From the NCBI RefSeq assembly GCF_013185915.1, contig NZ_JAAZUH010000002.1, forward strand, positions 620,001-684,000: a stretch of DNA of 64,000 bases, read 5' to 3'. Of this stretch, positions 25,746-34,843 are shown one piece after another (position 1 is the first letter of the stretch; each line of letters opens with the position of its first letter). The DNA comes from Stenotrophomonas bentonitica (GTDB lineage: Bacteria > Pseudomonadota > Gammaproteobacteria > Xanthomonadales > Xanthomonadaceae). The translations under genes and the position numbers were made by a program. A model generated the notes under the pieces. That model saw only the letters and a program-made list of their open reading frames with translations, did no database searches and was not told the origin of the DNA.

Positions 25746-26249
25746 ATGACCCCCAACCAATCCGCGCCGCTCGTCGGCATCGTCATGGGTTCCCGCTCCG
25801 ACTGGGAGACCATGCAGCATGCGGCGCAGAAGCTCGACGCGCTCGGTGTTCCGTACGAAGTCAAAGTGGTGTCCGCGCACCGGACCCCGGACGTGCTGTT
25901 CACCTACGCCGAACAGGCCGGCCCGCGCGGCCTGCGCGCGATCATCGCCGGTGCCGGCGGCGCCGCGCACCTGCCGGGCATGATCGCGGCCAAGACCGCC
26001 GTGCCGGTGCTGGGCGTGCCGGTGCAGTCCAAGGCCCTGAACGGCATGGACTCGCTGCTGTCGATCGTGCAGATGCCGGCCGGCATCCCGGTCGCCACCT
26101 TCGCCATCGGCAATGCCGGGGCGTCCAATGCCGCGTTGTTCGCCGCCGCCATGCTGGCGCCGGAACAGGCCGCCATCGGCCAGGCGCTGGACGCCTTCCG
26201 CGCCCGCCAGACCGAAGACGTCATGGCCCACGACGACCCGCGCCAATGA
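25746..26249 (+). CDS. purE: N5-carboxyaminoimidazole ribonucleotide mutase
   Basis: A 167-residue class I PurE. It moves the carboxyl group of N5-CAIR to form CAIR in purine synthesis. The GSRSDWETM substrate loop near residue 12 and SAHRTPD near 43 are intact, as are [11 protein letters not shown] and [28 protein letters not shown] lies upstream of the ATG. The stop overlaps purK. Confidence 0.95.
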   Translation: MTPNQSAPLVGIVMGSRSDWETMQHAAQKLDALGVPYEVKVVSAHRTPDVLFTYAEQAGPRGLRAIIAGAGGAAHLPGMIAAKTAVPVLGVPVQSKALNGMDSLLSIVQMPAGIPVATFAIGNAGASNAALFAAAMLAPEQAAIGQALDAFRARQTEDVMAHDDPRQ

Positions 26250-27394
26250 CCGTGAAGACCGTTGGCATCCTCGGCGGCGGCCAGCTCGCCCGCATGATGG
26301 TCCTGGCCGGCGCCCCAATGGGCCTGCGCTTTGAACTGTTCGACCCGGCCGCCGACGCGTGCGGCGGCCAGGTAGCGCCGCTGCAGGTCGCCGCGTTCGA
26401 GGACGACGCCGCGCTGGCGGCATTCGCCGAACGCGTGGACGTGGTCACCTTCGATTTCGAGAACGTGCCGGCGCGCAGCGCGCAGTTCCTGGCCGAGCGC
26501 GTGCCGGTGTATCCCAATCCGGACGCCCTGGCCGTCGCCCAGGATCGCCTGAGCGAAAAGACCCTGTTCGCAGGACTGGGCATTCCGCTGCCGCCGTTCG
26601 CCGACATCCGCAGCCGTGATGAGCTGGCCGCCAGGGTCGGCGAGTTCGGCCTGCCGTGCATCCTCAAGACCCGCCGCTTCGGCTACGACGGCAAGGGCCA
26701 GTTCCGCCTGCGCAGCGCCGACGACATCGACGCGGCCTGGGCCGAACTCGGTGGCCAGGTGGAGCGCACCGGCCTGATCCTGGAAGGCTTCGTCGCCTTC
26801 GAGCGCGAGGTCAGCGTGGTCGCCGTGCGCGGGCTGGACGGCGAGTTCCGCGCCTGGCCGGTGACCGGCAACTGGCACGTCAACGGCGTGCTCTCGGCCA
26901 GCGTGGCGCCGGCCAACCTGTCACCCGCGCAGTACGACGCCGCCATCGGCTACGCCCGCACCCTGGCCGAGAAGCTGGACTACGTGGGCGTGTTCGCCCT
27001 CGAACTGTTCTGCCGGGGCGAGGAACTGCTGGCCAACGAAATGGCGCCGCGCGTGCACAACTCCGGCCACTGGACCATCGAAGGCAGCGAAACCTCGCAG
27101 TTCGAAAACCATCTGCGCGCCGTGCTCGGCCTGCCGCTGGGCGACACCCGCATGCTCGGCCATGCCTGCATGCTCAACTGGATCGGCGAGATGCCCGATG
27201 CCGACGCCGTGCTGGCCCAGCCGAGCGGCCATTGGCACGACTACGGCAAGCAGCCGCGCGAAGGCCGCAAGGTCGGCCACGCCACCCTGCGCGGCGATGA
27301 CGCGGCGCAGCTGGCGGCGGAGATCGAAGCGGTGGGCACCCGGCTGCAGCGAGCCGAACAGGTCGCTCCAGCGGTCGCAACGCTGCGCGGGTAA
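26246..27394 (+). CDS. purK: N5-carboxyaminoimidazole ribonucleotide synthase
   Basis: A 382-residue ATP-grasp enzyme carboxylating AIR with ATP and bicarbonate; its product goes to PurE. Seen: [12 protein letters not shown] at the N-terminus, [12 protein letters not shown] (ATP-grasp loop) near 150, and [30 protein letters not shown] near 270 is the conserved C-terminal block. It overlaps purE (ATGA). The stop codon directly abuts the stop codon of the convergent sod gene with no base between. Confidence 0.95.
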   Translation: MTVKTVGILGGGQLARMMVLAGAPMGLRFELFDPAADACGGQVAPLQVAAFEDDAALAAFAERVDVVTFDFENVPARSAQFLAERVPVYPNPDALAVAQDRLSEKTLFAGLGIPLPPFADIRSRDELAARVGEFGLPCILKTRRFGYDGKGQFRLRSADDIDAAWAELGGQVERTGLILEGFVAFEREVSVVAVRGLDGEFRAWPVTGNWHVNGVLSASVAPANLSPAQYDAAIGYARTLAEKLDYVGVFALELFCRGEELLANEMAPRVHNSGHWTIEGSETSQFENHLRAVLGLPLGDTRMLGHACMLNWIGEMPDADAVLAQPSGHWHDYGKQPREGRKVGHATLRGDDAAQLAAEIEAVGTRLQRAEQVAPAVATLRG

Positions 27395-27976
27395 TTACTC
27401 GCGCAGCTGCGAGGCCACGAAGTCCCACTTGACCAGCTTCCAGAACGCCTCGAGGTAACGCGCGCGGTCGTTCTGGTAGTCGATGTAATAGGCGTGTTCC
27501 CACACATCGCACGCCAGCAGCGGCGTGCTCTGTCCGGTCAGCGGCGTGCCGGCATTGCGCGTGGCCTGGATCGCCAGCGCGCCGGACGGGTGCTGCACCA
27601 GCCACACCCAGCCCGCGCCGAACAGGCCCAGCGCGACCCGCTCGAACTCCTCGCGCAGTCGCTTGGCATCGCCGAAGTGGCGGCTCACCAGTTCGCCCAG
27701 CCGCCCCTGCGGATCGCCGCCGGCGCGCGGCCCCAGGCACTGCCAGTAGAAGGCGTGGTTCCACGCCTGCGCCGCCGCGTCGAACAGGCTGCCCTGGCTC
27801 TGCCGCACGATCTCCTCCAGCGACAGCTCGGCCAGCTCGGTGCCATCAATGCGTGCGTTGACCGCTTCCACGTAGGCCCGATGGTGCTGTCCGTGGTGCA
27901 GGTCCAGGCTGGTGGCCGACAGGTGCGGCTGCAGGGCGGTACGGTCGTAGGGCAGGCGGGGCAGGTCGAAGGGCAT
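27395..27976 (-). CDS. sodB: Superoxide dismutase (Fe/Mn)
   Basis: A 193-residue SOD. Metal-binding blocks are LDLHHGQHHRAYV (first His), AAQAWNHAFYW (second His) and LLACDVWEHAYYIDYQN (Asp and third His). It would dismutate superoxide in the cytoplasm. Fe versus Mn use cannot be settled by sequence reading, although the short length and QAWNHAFYW favour the Fe type. Convergent with purK with zero spacing. Confidence 0.9.
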   Translation of the reverse strand: MPFDLPRLPYDRTALQPHLSATSLDLHHGQHHRAYVEAVNARIDGTELAELSLEEIVRQSQGSLFDAAAQAWNHAFYWQCLGPRAGGDPQGRLGELVSRHFGDAKRLREEFERVALGLFGAGWVWLVQHPSGALAIQATRNAGTPLTGQSTPLLACDVWEHAYYIDYQNDRARYLEAFWKLVKWDFVASQLRE

Positions 27977-28069
27977 GGGTCGCAGCAGGGCCAGTAGGAT
28001 TACAATGATCGTTACAGGGAGTCTATCCGACCGCCGAGGTGGGGTGCCCCGTTGCGCAGGGAGAGTGTG

Positions 28070-28390
28070 GTGGCGGTGATGCAGCAGATCCAGGCCGAAG
28101 TGGAGCGTTACCCCCTCGTGTTGTTCATGAAGGGCACCCCGCAGTATCCCATGTGCGGTTTCTCCAGCCGGGCCGTGCAGGCCTTGATGGCCGCCGGCGC
28201 GGTCGCGCTGCGCACCGTCAACGTGCTGGAGGAACCCGAGATCCGCGCCAACCTGCCGCGCTTCTCCAACCTGCCCACGTTCCCGCAGTTGTTCATCAAC
28301 GGCGAGCTGATCGGCGGCTGCGACATCGTGCTGGAACTGTTCGAATCCGGCGAGCTCAAGCGCATCGTCGAAGAGGCCTCGCAGCCATGA
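28070..28390 (+). CDS. grxD: Monothiol glutaredoxin (Grx4 type)
   Basis: About 106 residues with the CGFS active site (MCGFSSRAVQAL) and TFPQLFINGELIGGCDI, both typical of Grx4/GrxD, which carries 2Fe-2S clusters in iron-sulfur trafficking. The start is unclear: a strong AGGGAGAG (28058-28065) precedes several in-frame codons, GTG 28067, GTG 28070, GTG 28076 and ATG 28079; length against E. coli GrxD favours 28067-28070. It overlaps the following SDR gene (ATGA). Confidence 0.9.
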   Translation: MAVMQQIQAEVERYPLVLFMKGTPQYPMCGFSSRAVQALMAAGAVALRTVNVLEEPEIRANLPRFSNLPTFPQLFINGELIGGCDIVLELFESGELKRIVEEASQP

Positions 28391-29130
28391 GCGCGGTCCC
28401 GTCCGTTGGGGTCGGGACCGGGGCGCTGGCCGACCGCGTCATTCTCATTGCCGGGGCCGGCGGTGGTTTCGGCAGCGCCGCTGCCGTGGCCTGCGCCGAA
28501 GCCGGGGCCACCGTGGTCCTGCTCGGGCGCAAACCGCGCCGGCTCGACCGCGTCTATGCGGCGGTCGAAGCCGCAGGGCCCGAGCCGCTGCTGTACCCGA
28601 TGGACCTGGAAGGGGCCACCCCGGACGACTACGCCACCCTTGCCGAACGCCTGCAGTCCGAACTGGGCCGTCTCGACGGCGTGCTGTACTGCGCGGCCGA
28701 CTTCCCGGGCCTGACCCCGTTCGAACACGCCGACCCGGCGGCGTTTGCACGGGCGGTGCACGTCAACCTGACCGCCCCGGCCTGGCTGGCCCAGGCCTGC
28801 CTGCCGCTGCTGCGCCAGCGCGACGATGCCGCGCTGGTGTTCACCGTGGACGATCCCGAGCGGGTAGGGCGGGCCTTCTGGGGCGGCTACGGTGCGGCCC
28901 AGCACGGCCTGCGTGGGCTGATCGCCGCGCTGCATGACGAGCTGGCGCGCAGCCCGGTGCGGGTCAGCGGCCTGCAGCCCGGCCCGATGCGCACCGCGCT
29001 GCGGGCCCGTGCCTTCTCGCTGGACGAGGACGGCGTTGCCCGCGAACCGGCCGTTCACGCCGCCGCCGCCGTCGAACTGCTGTCCGCCGCCGGCGTGGCG
29101 CATCGCGGCCAGGTACTGGCCTTGTCGTAA
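28387..29130 (+). CDS. SDR-fold protein (YciK-like) with substituted catalytic residues
   Basis: A 247-residue Rossmann protein collinear with E. coli YciK: nucleotide motif AGAGGGFGSA near residue 22, LGRKPRRL, LDGVLYCAA and the later LQPGPMRTALRARAF. At the active site the Tyr is kept but the usual YxxxK reads YGAAQ, and the catalytic Ser region reads FTVDDPE, so both Ser and Lys are absent. It may bind nucleotide without reductase activity. The gene is coupled to grxD by a four-base overlap. Confidence 0.8.
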   Translation: MSAVPSVGVGTGALADRVILIAGAGGGFGSAAAVACAEAGATVVLLGRKPRRLDRVYAAVEAAGPEPLLYPMDLEGATPDDYATLAERLQSELGRLDGVLYCAADFPGLTPFEHADPAAFARAVHVNLTAPAWLAQACLPLLRQRDDAALVFTVDDPERVGRAFWGGYGAAQHGLRGLIAALHDELARSPVRVSGLQPGPMRTALRARAFSLDEDGVAREPAVHAAAAVELLSAAGVAHRGQVLALS

Positions 29131-29216
29131 CCAGCCGGACACACCGGCTTGGCACCCTGCCGGGGTGTACCCACGAACCTTGGCTCGCTACCGCACCTGA
29201 ACGGCGGAAAGTGTCG

Positions 29217-29240
29217 CATTTGGTCCAATTCAGCCAAATG
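29217..29240. promoter_or_regulatory. Inverted repeat, candidate operator
   Basis: CATTTGG-N10-CCAAATG, a 7-bp perfect dyad in the gap before the TonB-dependent receptor gene. Its size and spacing fit a dimeric regulator; no regulator can be named. Confidence 0.45.
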
Positions 29241-29311
29241 TGAAGAAGGCGTCACGATCGCGTTGTGATGGCGTGTGTTTTGTCGCCAAACCGTCATACA
29301 GCGGGCTTATC

Positions 29312-29329
29312 GTGTTAATCTAGTGTTAA
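29312..29329 (+). promoter_or_regulatory. Direct repeat GTGTTAA with 11-bp period
   Basis: GTGTTAA at 29312-29318 and again at 29323-29329, 11 bp apart, so on the same face of the helix. It could bind a regulator or polymerase near the receptor promoter. Confidence 0.4.
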
Positions 29330-29454
29330 CCGTTGCGGCTGAAACCAGCCTGCGGCAAGGGAACCCAGATAAAAGTCCATGCAGCTGCCTGAACGGCTGC
29401 TGCTTGGGCGCGCTTTTTTTCCGTCATCGCCAACTCGCATCGAGGCTACTCCCA

Positions 29455-32400
29455 ATGATCGACCCACGCTGTCTCCGGATGTCCAAGCTCACCCTTGGCC
29501 TCATGGCTGTACTTGCTGCCGCCCCCGCCTTCGCCCAGAGCACCTCTGCCGGTGTCGGCGGCCAGGTCATGTCCGCCGCTGGCCAGCCTGTCGCTGGCGC
29601 CGAAGTCACCATCACGCACGTCGAGTCGGGCACGGTCAGCCGCGCCACCACCGATGCTGCGGGTCGTTACAACGCGCGCGGCCTGCGCGTGGGTGGTCCG
29701 TACACCATCACCATCACCAAGTCCGGTGAAGGCACCAAGACCGAAGACGGCGTGTACCTGGGCGTGAACCAGACCGGTACCGTCAACGCCGCCCTGACCG
29801 GCGACGTCGCTGCCACCAACCTGGAAGCCGTGCAGGTCGTGGCCGTGGCCGGTGGCTCGGAAGTGTTCAGCTCCACCAAGATGGGCTCGGGCACCAACAT
29901 CAGCCAGCAGCAGATCGAGGCAGCCCCGTCGATCGGCGGCAATATCCAGGACCTGATGCGTCTTGACCCGCGTGTGACCTTCATCGACCGCGCCTCGGGC
30001 TCGATCTCGGCCGGTGGCCAGAACCCGCGCTTCAACTCGATCAACATCGACGGCGTGTCCGCCAGCGACACCTTCGGCCTGGAAGGCAACAACATGCCGA
30101 CCCGCCGCCAGCCGGTCGCCATGGAAGCCATCGAAGCGCTGGACATCAACCTGTCCAACTACGACGTCAGCATCGCTGCCGCCGCCGGCGCCACCGTCAA
30201 TGCGGTGACCAAGTCCGGTACCAACGAATTCCACGGCTCGGTCTACGGCACCTACCGTGACGGCGACTGGTTCGGCGACAACCCGGAAGGCCAGCCGTTC
30301 AAGGGCTTCACCAAGGAAGAGACCTACGGCATGACCGTGGGCGGCCCGATCGTGAAGGACAAGCTGTTCTTCTTCGCCAACTACGAAAAGTTCAAGCAGG
30401 CCGCCCCGGGCGCCGACCTGAGCGGCACCGCGCTGGGCAAGGCCAACCCGCAGTTCACCCTGGCCGACGTGACCCGCGCGCAGCAGATTGCTGAAGGCTA
30501 CGGCATTGCCGCCGGTGGCCTGGAAAGCAACGGCGACACCGAGATGGAAGAGTACGCGCTGAAGCTGGACTGGAACATCAGCGACGACCACCGTGCCAAC
30601 ATCCGTTACAGCAAGATCGACCAGAGCAAGCTGCGCATCAACGGCATGAGCACCAGCACGGCCTCGCTGAGCTCGTACTGGTACCAGCACGACAAGACCA
30701 ACGAAAGCTACGTCGCCCAGCTGTTCAGCGACTGGAGCCCGAACTTCTCGACCGAGTTGAAGGCCTCGTACCGCGAGTACTCGGCGATCCGCAACGTGTC
30801 CACCGACGCGCCGAGCATCCGCATCTTCTTCCGCGGCACCCCGACTGCGCCGACCGGCGACTCGCTGTACCTCGGTACCGAAGTCAACTCGCAGAACAAC
30901 ATCCTGGAAACCAAGGCGTGGAACTACTACGCTGCCGGCACCTGGACCCTGGGTGACCACGACGTCAAGTTCGGTGCCTCGTACGACACCAACGACATCT
31001 ACAACTACTTCGGCGCCAACTCGTGGGGTGCCTACACCTTCGCCGGCCTGGACGCCTTCGCTGCCGGCCGCTGGAGCAGCTACAACTACAACCCGGAGCG
31101 CAGCCCGGGCTCGATTCCGGCGGACTATAAGTACAGCAACCTGGCCCTGTTCGTGCAGGACACCTGGTACGTCAACAACAACCTGACCCTGACCCTGGGT
31201 GTGCGCGGCGACCGTGCCGACACCACCCCGGCCCCGGCCTACAACGCTGCGGCCTCGCAGTTCTTCGGCCTGAACAACAGCGAAGTGCTGAGCAACAAGT
31301 TCCTGATCCAGCCGCGCGCGGGCTTCAACTACACCTTCGACACCGACCGCCAGACCCAGCTGCGCGGCGGCGTGGGCCTGTTCCAGGGTGATGCTCCGCA
31401 GGTGTGGCTGAGCAACAGCTACTCGGCGACCGGCTTCAACAATTCGGTCTACACCTTCAACGCCTACAACCCGGCGCTGCCGTTCAACCCGAGCAAGGAC
31501 AGCCAGCCGGTCCCGACCACCCCGGGCCTGAACCGCCAGAACGTGAACTTCGTCGGCAGCGACTTCAACATGCCGTCGGTGTACAAGGCAAACCTGGCCT
31601 TCGACCACGAACTGCCGTGGTACGGCGTCGTGGCCTCGGCCGAGCTGCTGGTCACCAAGGTCAAGGACGCCCTGTACTACAAGAACCTGAACCTGGGTGC
31701 GGTGCAGTTCCTGGGTCCGGACGGTCGTCAGATGTACTACGCCCAGTCGCGTAACGGTAACGCCTGGTCGAACAACGATGCCCGCTTCGGCCGCAACCCG
31801 GCATACGACGCCGTGTACGAAATCGCCAACACCGACAAGGGCCGCACCTCGCAGTTCACCGTCTCGCTGGCCAAGCCGTGGGCGCCGGACAGCGACTGGT
31901 CCTGGAACATCGGTTACACCTACACCGACGCGACCGAAGTCGGCACGCTGACCAGCTCCACCGCCAGCTCGGGCTGGGGCTACCAGTACGCCTTCAACGC
32001 CAACGACGAAGTCGAAAACACCTCGCGCTACCAGATCCGCGACCGCCTGTCGGGTGCGCTGAACTGGAAGCACAAGTTCTTCGGTGACTACGAAACCCGC
32101 GTTGGCCTGGTCTACGAAGGTCGCAGCGGCCGTCCGTACAGCTACGTGTACACCAACGACGCCAACGGCGACAGCCGTTCCGCGAACGACCTGTTCTACG
32201 TGCCGACCGGCCCGGGCGACGTGCTGTTCGGCAGCCTGGTGGGCAGCACCTTCACCCCCGACGCGAACATGGAGAAGTCGTTCTACGAATGGCTGGCCAA
32301 CAACCCGCAGCTGGCCAAGTACGCGGGCAGCTACGCCCCGGCCAACCAGTTCCGCACCGGTTGGATCAACACCTTCGACCTGCGCGTCAGCCAGGAGCTG

Positions 32401-32667
32401 CCGGGCTTCATGAAGGGCCACAAGTCGGAGATCTGGATCGACGTCCAGAACATCGGCAACATGCTCAACAAGGACTGGGGCAACATCTACGACTACGGCT
32501 TCTTTGCCGATGCGCGCGTGGCTGCCCTGCAGGGCATCAAGGACGGCAAGTACGTGTACAACTTCACCGGCGCGGACACGCCGGCGGTGGCCAACAATGA
32601 CGCAGACGGCTTCGACGTCGGTGTCTCGCAGTGGTCGGTCCAGCTGGGCTTCCGCTACCAGTTCTGA
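29455..32667 (+). CDS. Oar-like TonB-dependent outer-membrane receptor
   Basis: A 1070-residue outer-membrane protein. A signal peptide (SKLTLGLMAVLAAAPAFA) is followed by a carboxypeptidase-regulatory-like (CarboxypepD_reg) domain at about residues 35-110, a TonB plug (near 130-250; NINIDG-type loop RFNSINIDGVSASD) and a 22-strand-type barrel ending in aromatic Phe (QLGFRYQF). This is the layout of Myxococcus Oar and related proteins of Xanthomonadaceae. ATG 29455 has GAGG nine bases upstream; ATG 29479 is possible. Substrate unknown. ExbB/ExbD encoded at 46.9-48.0 kb could supply energy. Confidence 0.9.
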   Translation: MIDPRCLRMSKLTLGLMAVLAAAPAFAQSTSAGVGGQVMSAAGQPVAGAEVTITHVESGTVSRATTDAAGRYNARGLRVGGPYTITITKSGEGTKTEDGVYLGVNQTGTVNAALTGDVAATNLEAVQVVAVAGGSEVFSSTKMGSGTNISQQQIEAAPSIGGNIQDLMRLDPRVTFIDRASGSISAGGQNPRFNSINIDGVSASDTFGLEGNNMPTRRQPVAMEAIEALDINLSNYDVSIAAAAGATVNAVTKSGTNEFHGSVYGTYRDGDWFGDNPEGQPFKGFTKEETYGMTVGGPIVKDKLFFFANYEKFKQAAPGADLSGTALGKANPQFTLADVTRAQQIAEGYGIAAGGLESNGDTEMEEYALKLDWNISDDHRANIRYSKIDQSKLRINGMSTSTASLSSYWYQHDKTNESYVAQLFSDWSPNFSTELKASYREYSAIRNVSTDAPSIRIFFRGTPTAPTGDSLYLGTEVNSQNNILETKAWNYYAAGTWTLGDHDVKFGASYDTNDIYNYFGANSWGAYTFAGLDAFAAGRWSSYNYNPERSPGSIPADYKYSNLALFVQDTWYVNNNLTLTLGVRGDRADTTPAPAYNAAASQFFGLNNSEVLSNKFLIQPRAGFNYTFDTDRQTQLRGGVGLFQGDAPQVWLSNSYSATGFNNSVYTFNAYNPALPFNPSKDSQPVPTTPGLNRQNVNFVGSDFNMPSVYKANLAFDHELPWYGVVASAELLVTKVKDALYYKNLNLGAVQFLGPDGRQMYYAQSRNGNAWSNNDARFGRNPAYDAVYEIANTDKGRTSQFTVSLAKPWAPDSDWSWNIGYTYTDATEVGTLTSSTASSGWGYQYAFNANDEVENTSRYQIRDRLSGALNWKHKFFGDYETRVGLVYEGRSGRPYSYVYTNDANGDSRSANDLFYVPTGPGDVLFGSLVGSTFTPDANMEKSFYEWLANNPQLAKYAGSYAPANQFRTGWINTFDLRVSQELPGFMKGHKSEIWIDVQNIGNMLNKDWGNIYDYGFFADARVAALQGIKDGKYVYNFTGADTPAVANNDADGFDVGVSQWSVQLGFRYQF

Positions 32668-32693
32668 TGAGCTGAAGGCGTGAAGGAGTAAAG

Positions 32694-32726
32694 AAACGGC
32701 CGGGGAAACCCGGCCGTTTTGCTTTT
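32694..32726 (+). terminator. Intrinsic terminator after the Oar-like gene
   Basis: An 11-bp stem AAACGGCCGGG/CCCGGCCGTTT with a GAAA loop, then TGCTTTT. Confidence 0.88.
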
Positions 32727-32772
32727 AAAGGGGGCAGCAGTAAAGTTGGCAGCCTTAGAGGCAGCAAAAAGA

Positions 32773-34167
32773 ATGGAAATGACCATCATTGAAAAGCCGG
32801 CGCGCGCGCTGCCGGTGCAGGACGCGCGGATCTACCCGCGCGGTGGGCTGGACGTGCTTTCCCGTGCCGAAGTGGCGCGCCTGCGAGACGCCTCCGGCGG
32901 CGGCATGCACGAATTGCTGCGGCGCTGCGCGCTGGCGGTGCTGACCAGCGGCAGTGCCTCGGACGATCCGCGCGCGGCGCGCGATCTGTACCCCGACTTC
33001 GACATCCAGGTCGCCCAGCAGGACCGCGGCGTCCGCATCGACCTGGTCAACGCGCCGGCCATGGCCTTCGTGGACGGCGAGATCATCCGCGGCGTGGCCG
33101 AGCTGCTGTTCGCCGTGGTCCGCGACCTGGCCTACATGGCCATCGAGATGGGCCCGGCCTATGCGGCCGAGCTGGAGTCGTCCGAGGGCATCACCAACGC
33201 GGTGTTCGGGCTGCTGCGCAACGCACGCATCCTCAACCCGGGCGACCCGAACCTGGTGGTCTGCTGGGGCGGCCACTCGATCGGCCGCGACGAGTACCTG
33301 TACACCAAGCAGGTCGGCTACGAGCTGGGCCTGCGCGGGCTGGACATCTGCACCGGCTGCGGCCCGGGTGCGATGAAGGGCCCGATGAAGGGCGCCACCA
33401 TCGCCCACGCCAAGCAGCGCAAGCACACCACGCGCTATATCGGCCTGACCGAGCCCGGGATCATCGCCGCCGAGTCGCCGAATCCGATCGTGAACCACCT
33501 GGTGATCATGCCGGACATCGAGAAGCGTCTCGAAGCGTTCGTGCGCATCGGCCACGGCATCATCGTGTTCGCCGGTGGCGTCGGCACCGCCGAAGAGATC
33601 CTGTACCTGCTCGGCATCCTGCTGCGCGAGGAAAACAAGGACCTGCCGTTCCCGCTGATCCTGACCGGCCCGACCGTGGCCGCGCCGTACTTCGAGCAGA
33701 TCGACCGTTTCATCCGCCTGACCCTGGGCGATGCCGCCGCCGAGCGCTACCAGATCATCATCGGCGACCCGGTGGCCGTGGCCCGGCAGATGTCGGCCGG
33801 CATCAAGCGCGTGCGCGAGCACCGCCTGGCGCAGAAGGACTCGTTCTTCTTCAACTGGTCCATCGAGATTCCGTGGGAGTACCAGCAGCCGTTCGTGCCG
33901 ACCCATGAAGCCATGGCCGCGCTCGACCTGCACCACGGGCGCCCGCCGCATGCGCTGGCGGCCGACCTGCGCCGCGCGTTCTCCGGCATCGTGGCCGGCA
34001 ACGTGAAGGAAGACGGCATGCGCCGCATCGAGCAGTTCGGGCCGTTCGAGATCCACGGCGACGCCGACATGATGCAGGCCCTGGACGAACTGCTGCGCGC
34101 CTTCGTCGACCAGCGCCGGATGAAGATCTCCGGCGAATACCAGCCCTGCTACCGGGTGCTGGCCTGA
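32773..34167 (+). CDS. ppnN: Pyrimidine/purine-5'-nucleotide nucleosidase PpnN
   Basis: About 464 residues, collinear with E. coli PpnN (YgdH), which hydrolyses nucleoside monophosphates to base and ribose-5-phosphate and is stimulated by (p)ppGpp. The LOG-type motif appears as GGVGTAEEILYLLGI near residue 273, with CTGCGPGAMKGPMKGA near 200 and IMPDIEKRLEAFVRIGHG just before it. ATG 32773 has AGAGG 11 bases upstream; ATG 32779 also possible. It stands alone between the receptor terminator and the pilin operon. Confidence 0.9.
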   Translation: MEMTIIEKPARALPVQDARIYPRGGLDVLSRAEVARLRDASGGGMHELLRRCALAVLTSGSASDDPRAARDLYPDFDIQVAQQDRGVRIDLVNAPAMAFVDGEIIRGVAELLFAVVRDLAYMAIEMGPAYAAELESSEGITNAVFGLLRNARILNPGDPNLVVCWGGHSIGRDEYLYTKQVGYELGLRGLDICTGCGPGAMKGPMKGATIAHAKQRKHTTRYIGLTEPGIIAAESPNPIVNHLVIMPDIEKRLEAFVRIGHGIIVFAGGVGTAEEILYLLGILLREENKDLPFPLILTGPTVAAPYFEQIDRFIRLTLGDAAAERYQIIIGDPVAVARQMSAGIKRVREHRLAQKDSFFFNWSIEIPWEYQQPFVPTHEAMAALDLHHGRPPHALAADLRRAFSGIVAGNVKEDGMRRIEQFGPFEIHGDADMMQALDELLRAFVDQRRMKISGEYQPCYRVLA

Positions 34168-34179
34168 GCTGAACGGGCA

Positions 34180-34200
34180 GGGCGGACGGGGAGTCCGCCC
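34180..34200 (+). terminator. Stem-loop after ppnN
   Basis: An 8-bp perfect stem GGGCGGAC/GTCCGCCC with loop GGGGA, 13 bases after the ppnN stop. No T run, so termination would be weak or Rho-dependent. Confidence 0.5.
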
Positions 34201-34214
34201 GGCCCCCTCACCGT

Positions 34215-34240
34215 ACGGGTGTCAACGGTTTGACGCCCGT
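34215..34240. other. 11-bp perfect hairpin upstream of the minor-pilin operon
   Basis: ACGGGTGTCAA and TTGACGCCCGT pair over 11 bp (one G-T pair) around a CGGT loop. It is followed by a smaller CGCCC/GGGCG hairpin and lies 88 bases before fimT. It could be a second terminator or a regulatory structure in the operon leader. Confidence 0.5.
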
Positions 34241-34327
34241 CGCCCTTGGGCGACCGTTCGTCCTTCCGGCGCTTGCCGCTGGACGGCGGGGCGTTCATTG
34301 TCCTGTCATCACGCTGGGGAGCGTCCC

Positions 34328-34843
34328 ATGTCTTTACGCCGGTCCAAAGGCTTCACACTCATCGAATTGATCGTCACCGTTTCGGTGGTGGCTATTCTGG
34401 CTGCGATCGCCTTTCCGAACTTCCAGAGCCTGATCCGTTCCAACCGGCTCGCCACTGCCCACAACGAGGTGATCGGCCTGGTCAACCTCGCCCGCAGCGA
34501 CGCGATCCGCAACAACCAGGGCGGGGCGGTCTGCGGCAGCAGCAACGGCACCAGCTGTGACGGGAAATGGAACCTGGGCATGCTGGCCTTCAGCGACAGC
34601 GATGGCGACGGCGCCTTCAGCAACGCCGAAACCGTGCTGCGCTACACCGCCGTCAACAGTGCCCTGGTCGTGACGGGTCCTGCCAACGCCCTGATCGCCT
34701 TCGACGGCCGGGGGCGTCGCCGCAACGGCACCGATCAGGAAGTGACCCTGCGTCCGCAGAAATGCGATAGCCAGCCGCTGCAGAGCACGATGACCATCAA
34801 CGCCTCCGGCCAGGTCACGACCGTGAAGGGAGACTGCAAATGA
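34328..34843 (+). CDS. fimT: FimT/GspH-type minor pseudopilin
   Basis: A 171-residue type IV pilus minor pilin. The prepilin peptidase site is G|FTLIE after an 8-residue basic leader (MSLRRSKG), followed by the hydrophobic helix FTLIELIVTVSVVAILAAIA. The C-terminal GspH domain follows; FimT proteins in related bacteria bind DNA for uptake. GGGGAG lies before ATG 34328. First gene of an operon with pilV, pilW, pilX, pilY1 and pilE; the pilV start overlaps its stop. Confidence 0.9.
   Translation: MSLRRSKGFTLIELIVTVSVVAILAAIAFPNFQSLIRSNRLATAHNEVIGLVNLARSDAIRNNQGGAVCGSSNGTSCDGKWNLGMLAFSDSDGDGAFSNAETVLRYTAVNSALVVTGPANALIAFDGRGRRRNGTDQEVTLRPQKCDSQPLQSTMTINASGQVTTVKGDCK

Larger units (their letters stand above)
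29131..29454. other. Upstream region of the Oar-like receptor gene
   Basis: 324 bases without a gene. It starts with a short stem-loop (AGCCGG/CCGGCT, 29133-29149), contains an inverted repeat (29217-29240), a direct repeat (29312-29329), and a leader hairpin with GCAGC/GCTGC arms (29383-29405) followed ten bases later by a T7 run. No clean sigma-70 promoter is evident. Confidence 0.5.

Noticed and set aside
29335..29420. Cobalamin or other known riboswitch before the TonB-dependent receptor
   Set aside because: The GGGAA-like bases seen are not accompanied by the conserved GCCACTG box or the expected layout.
29446..32421. 991-codon open frame antisense to the Oar-like receptor
   Set aside because: Low-complexity Val/Gly/His composition, no family features, and the plus strand is a complete receptor gene.
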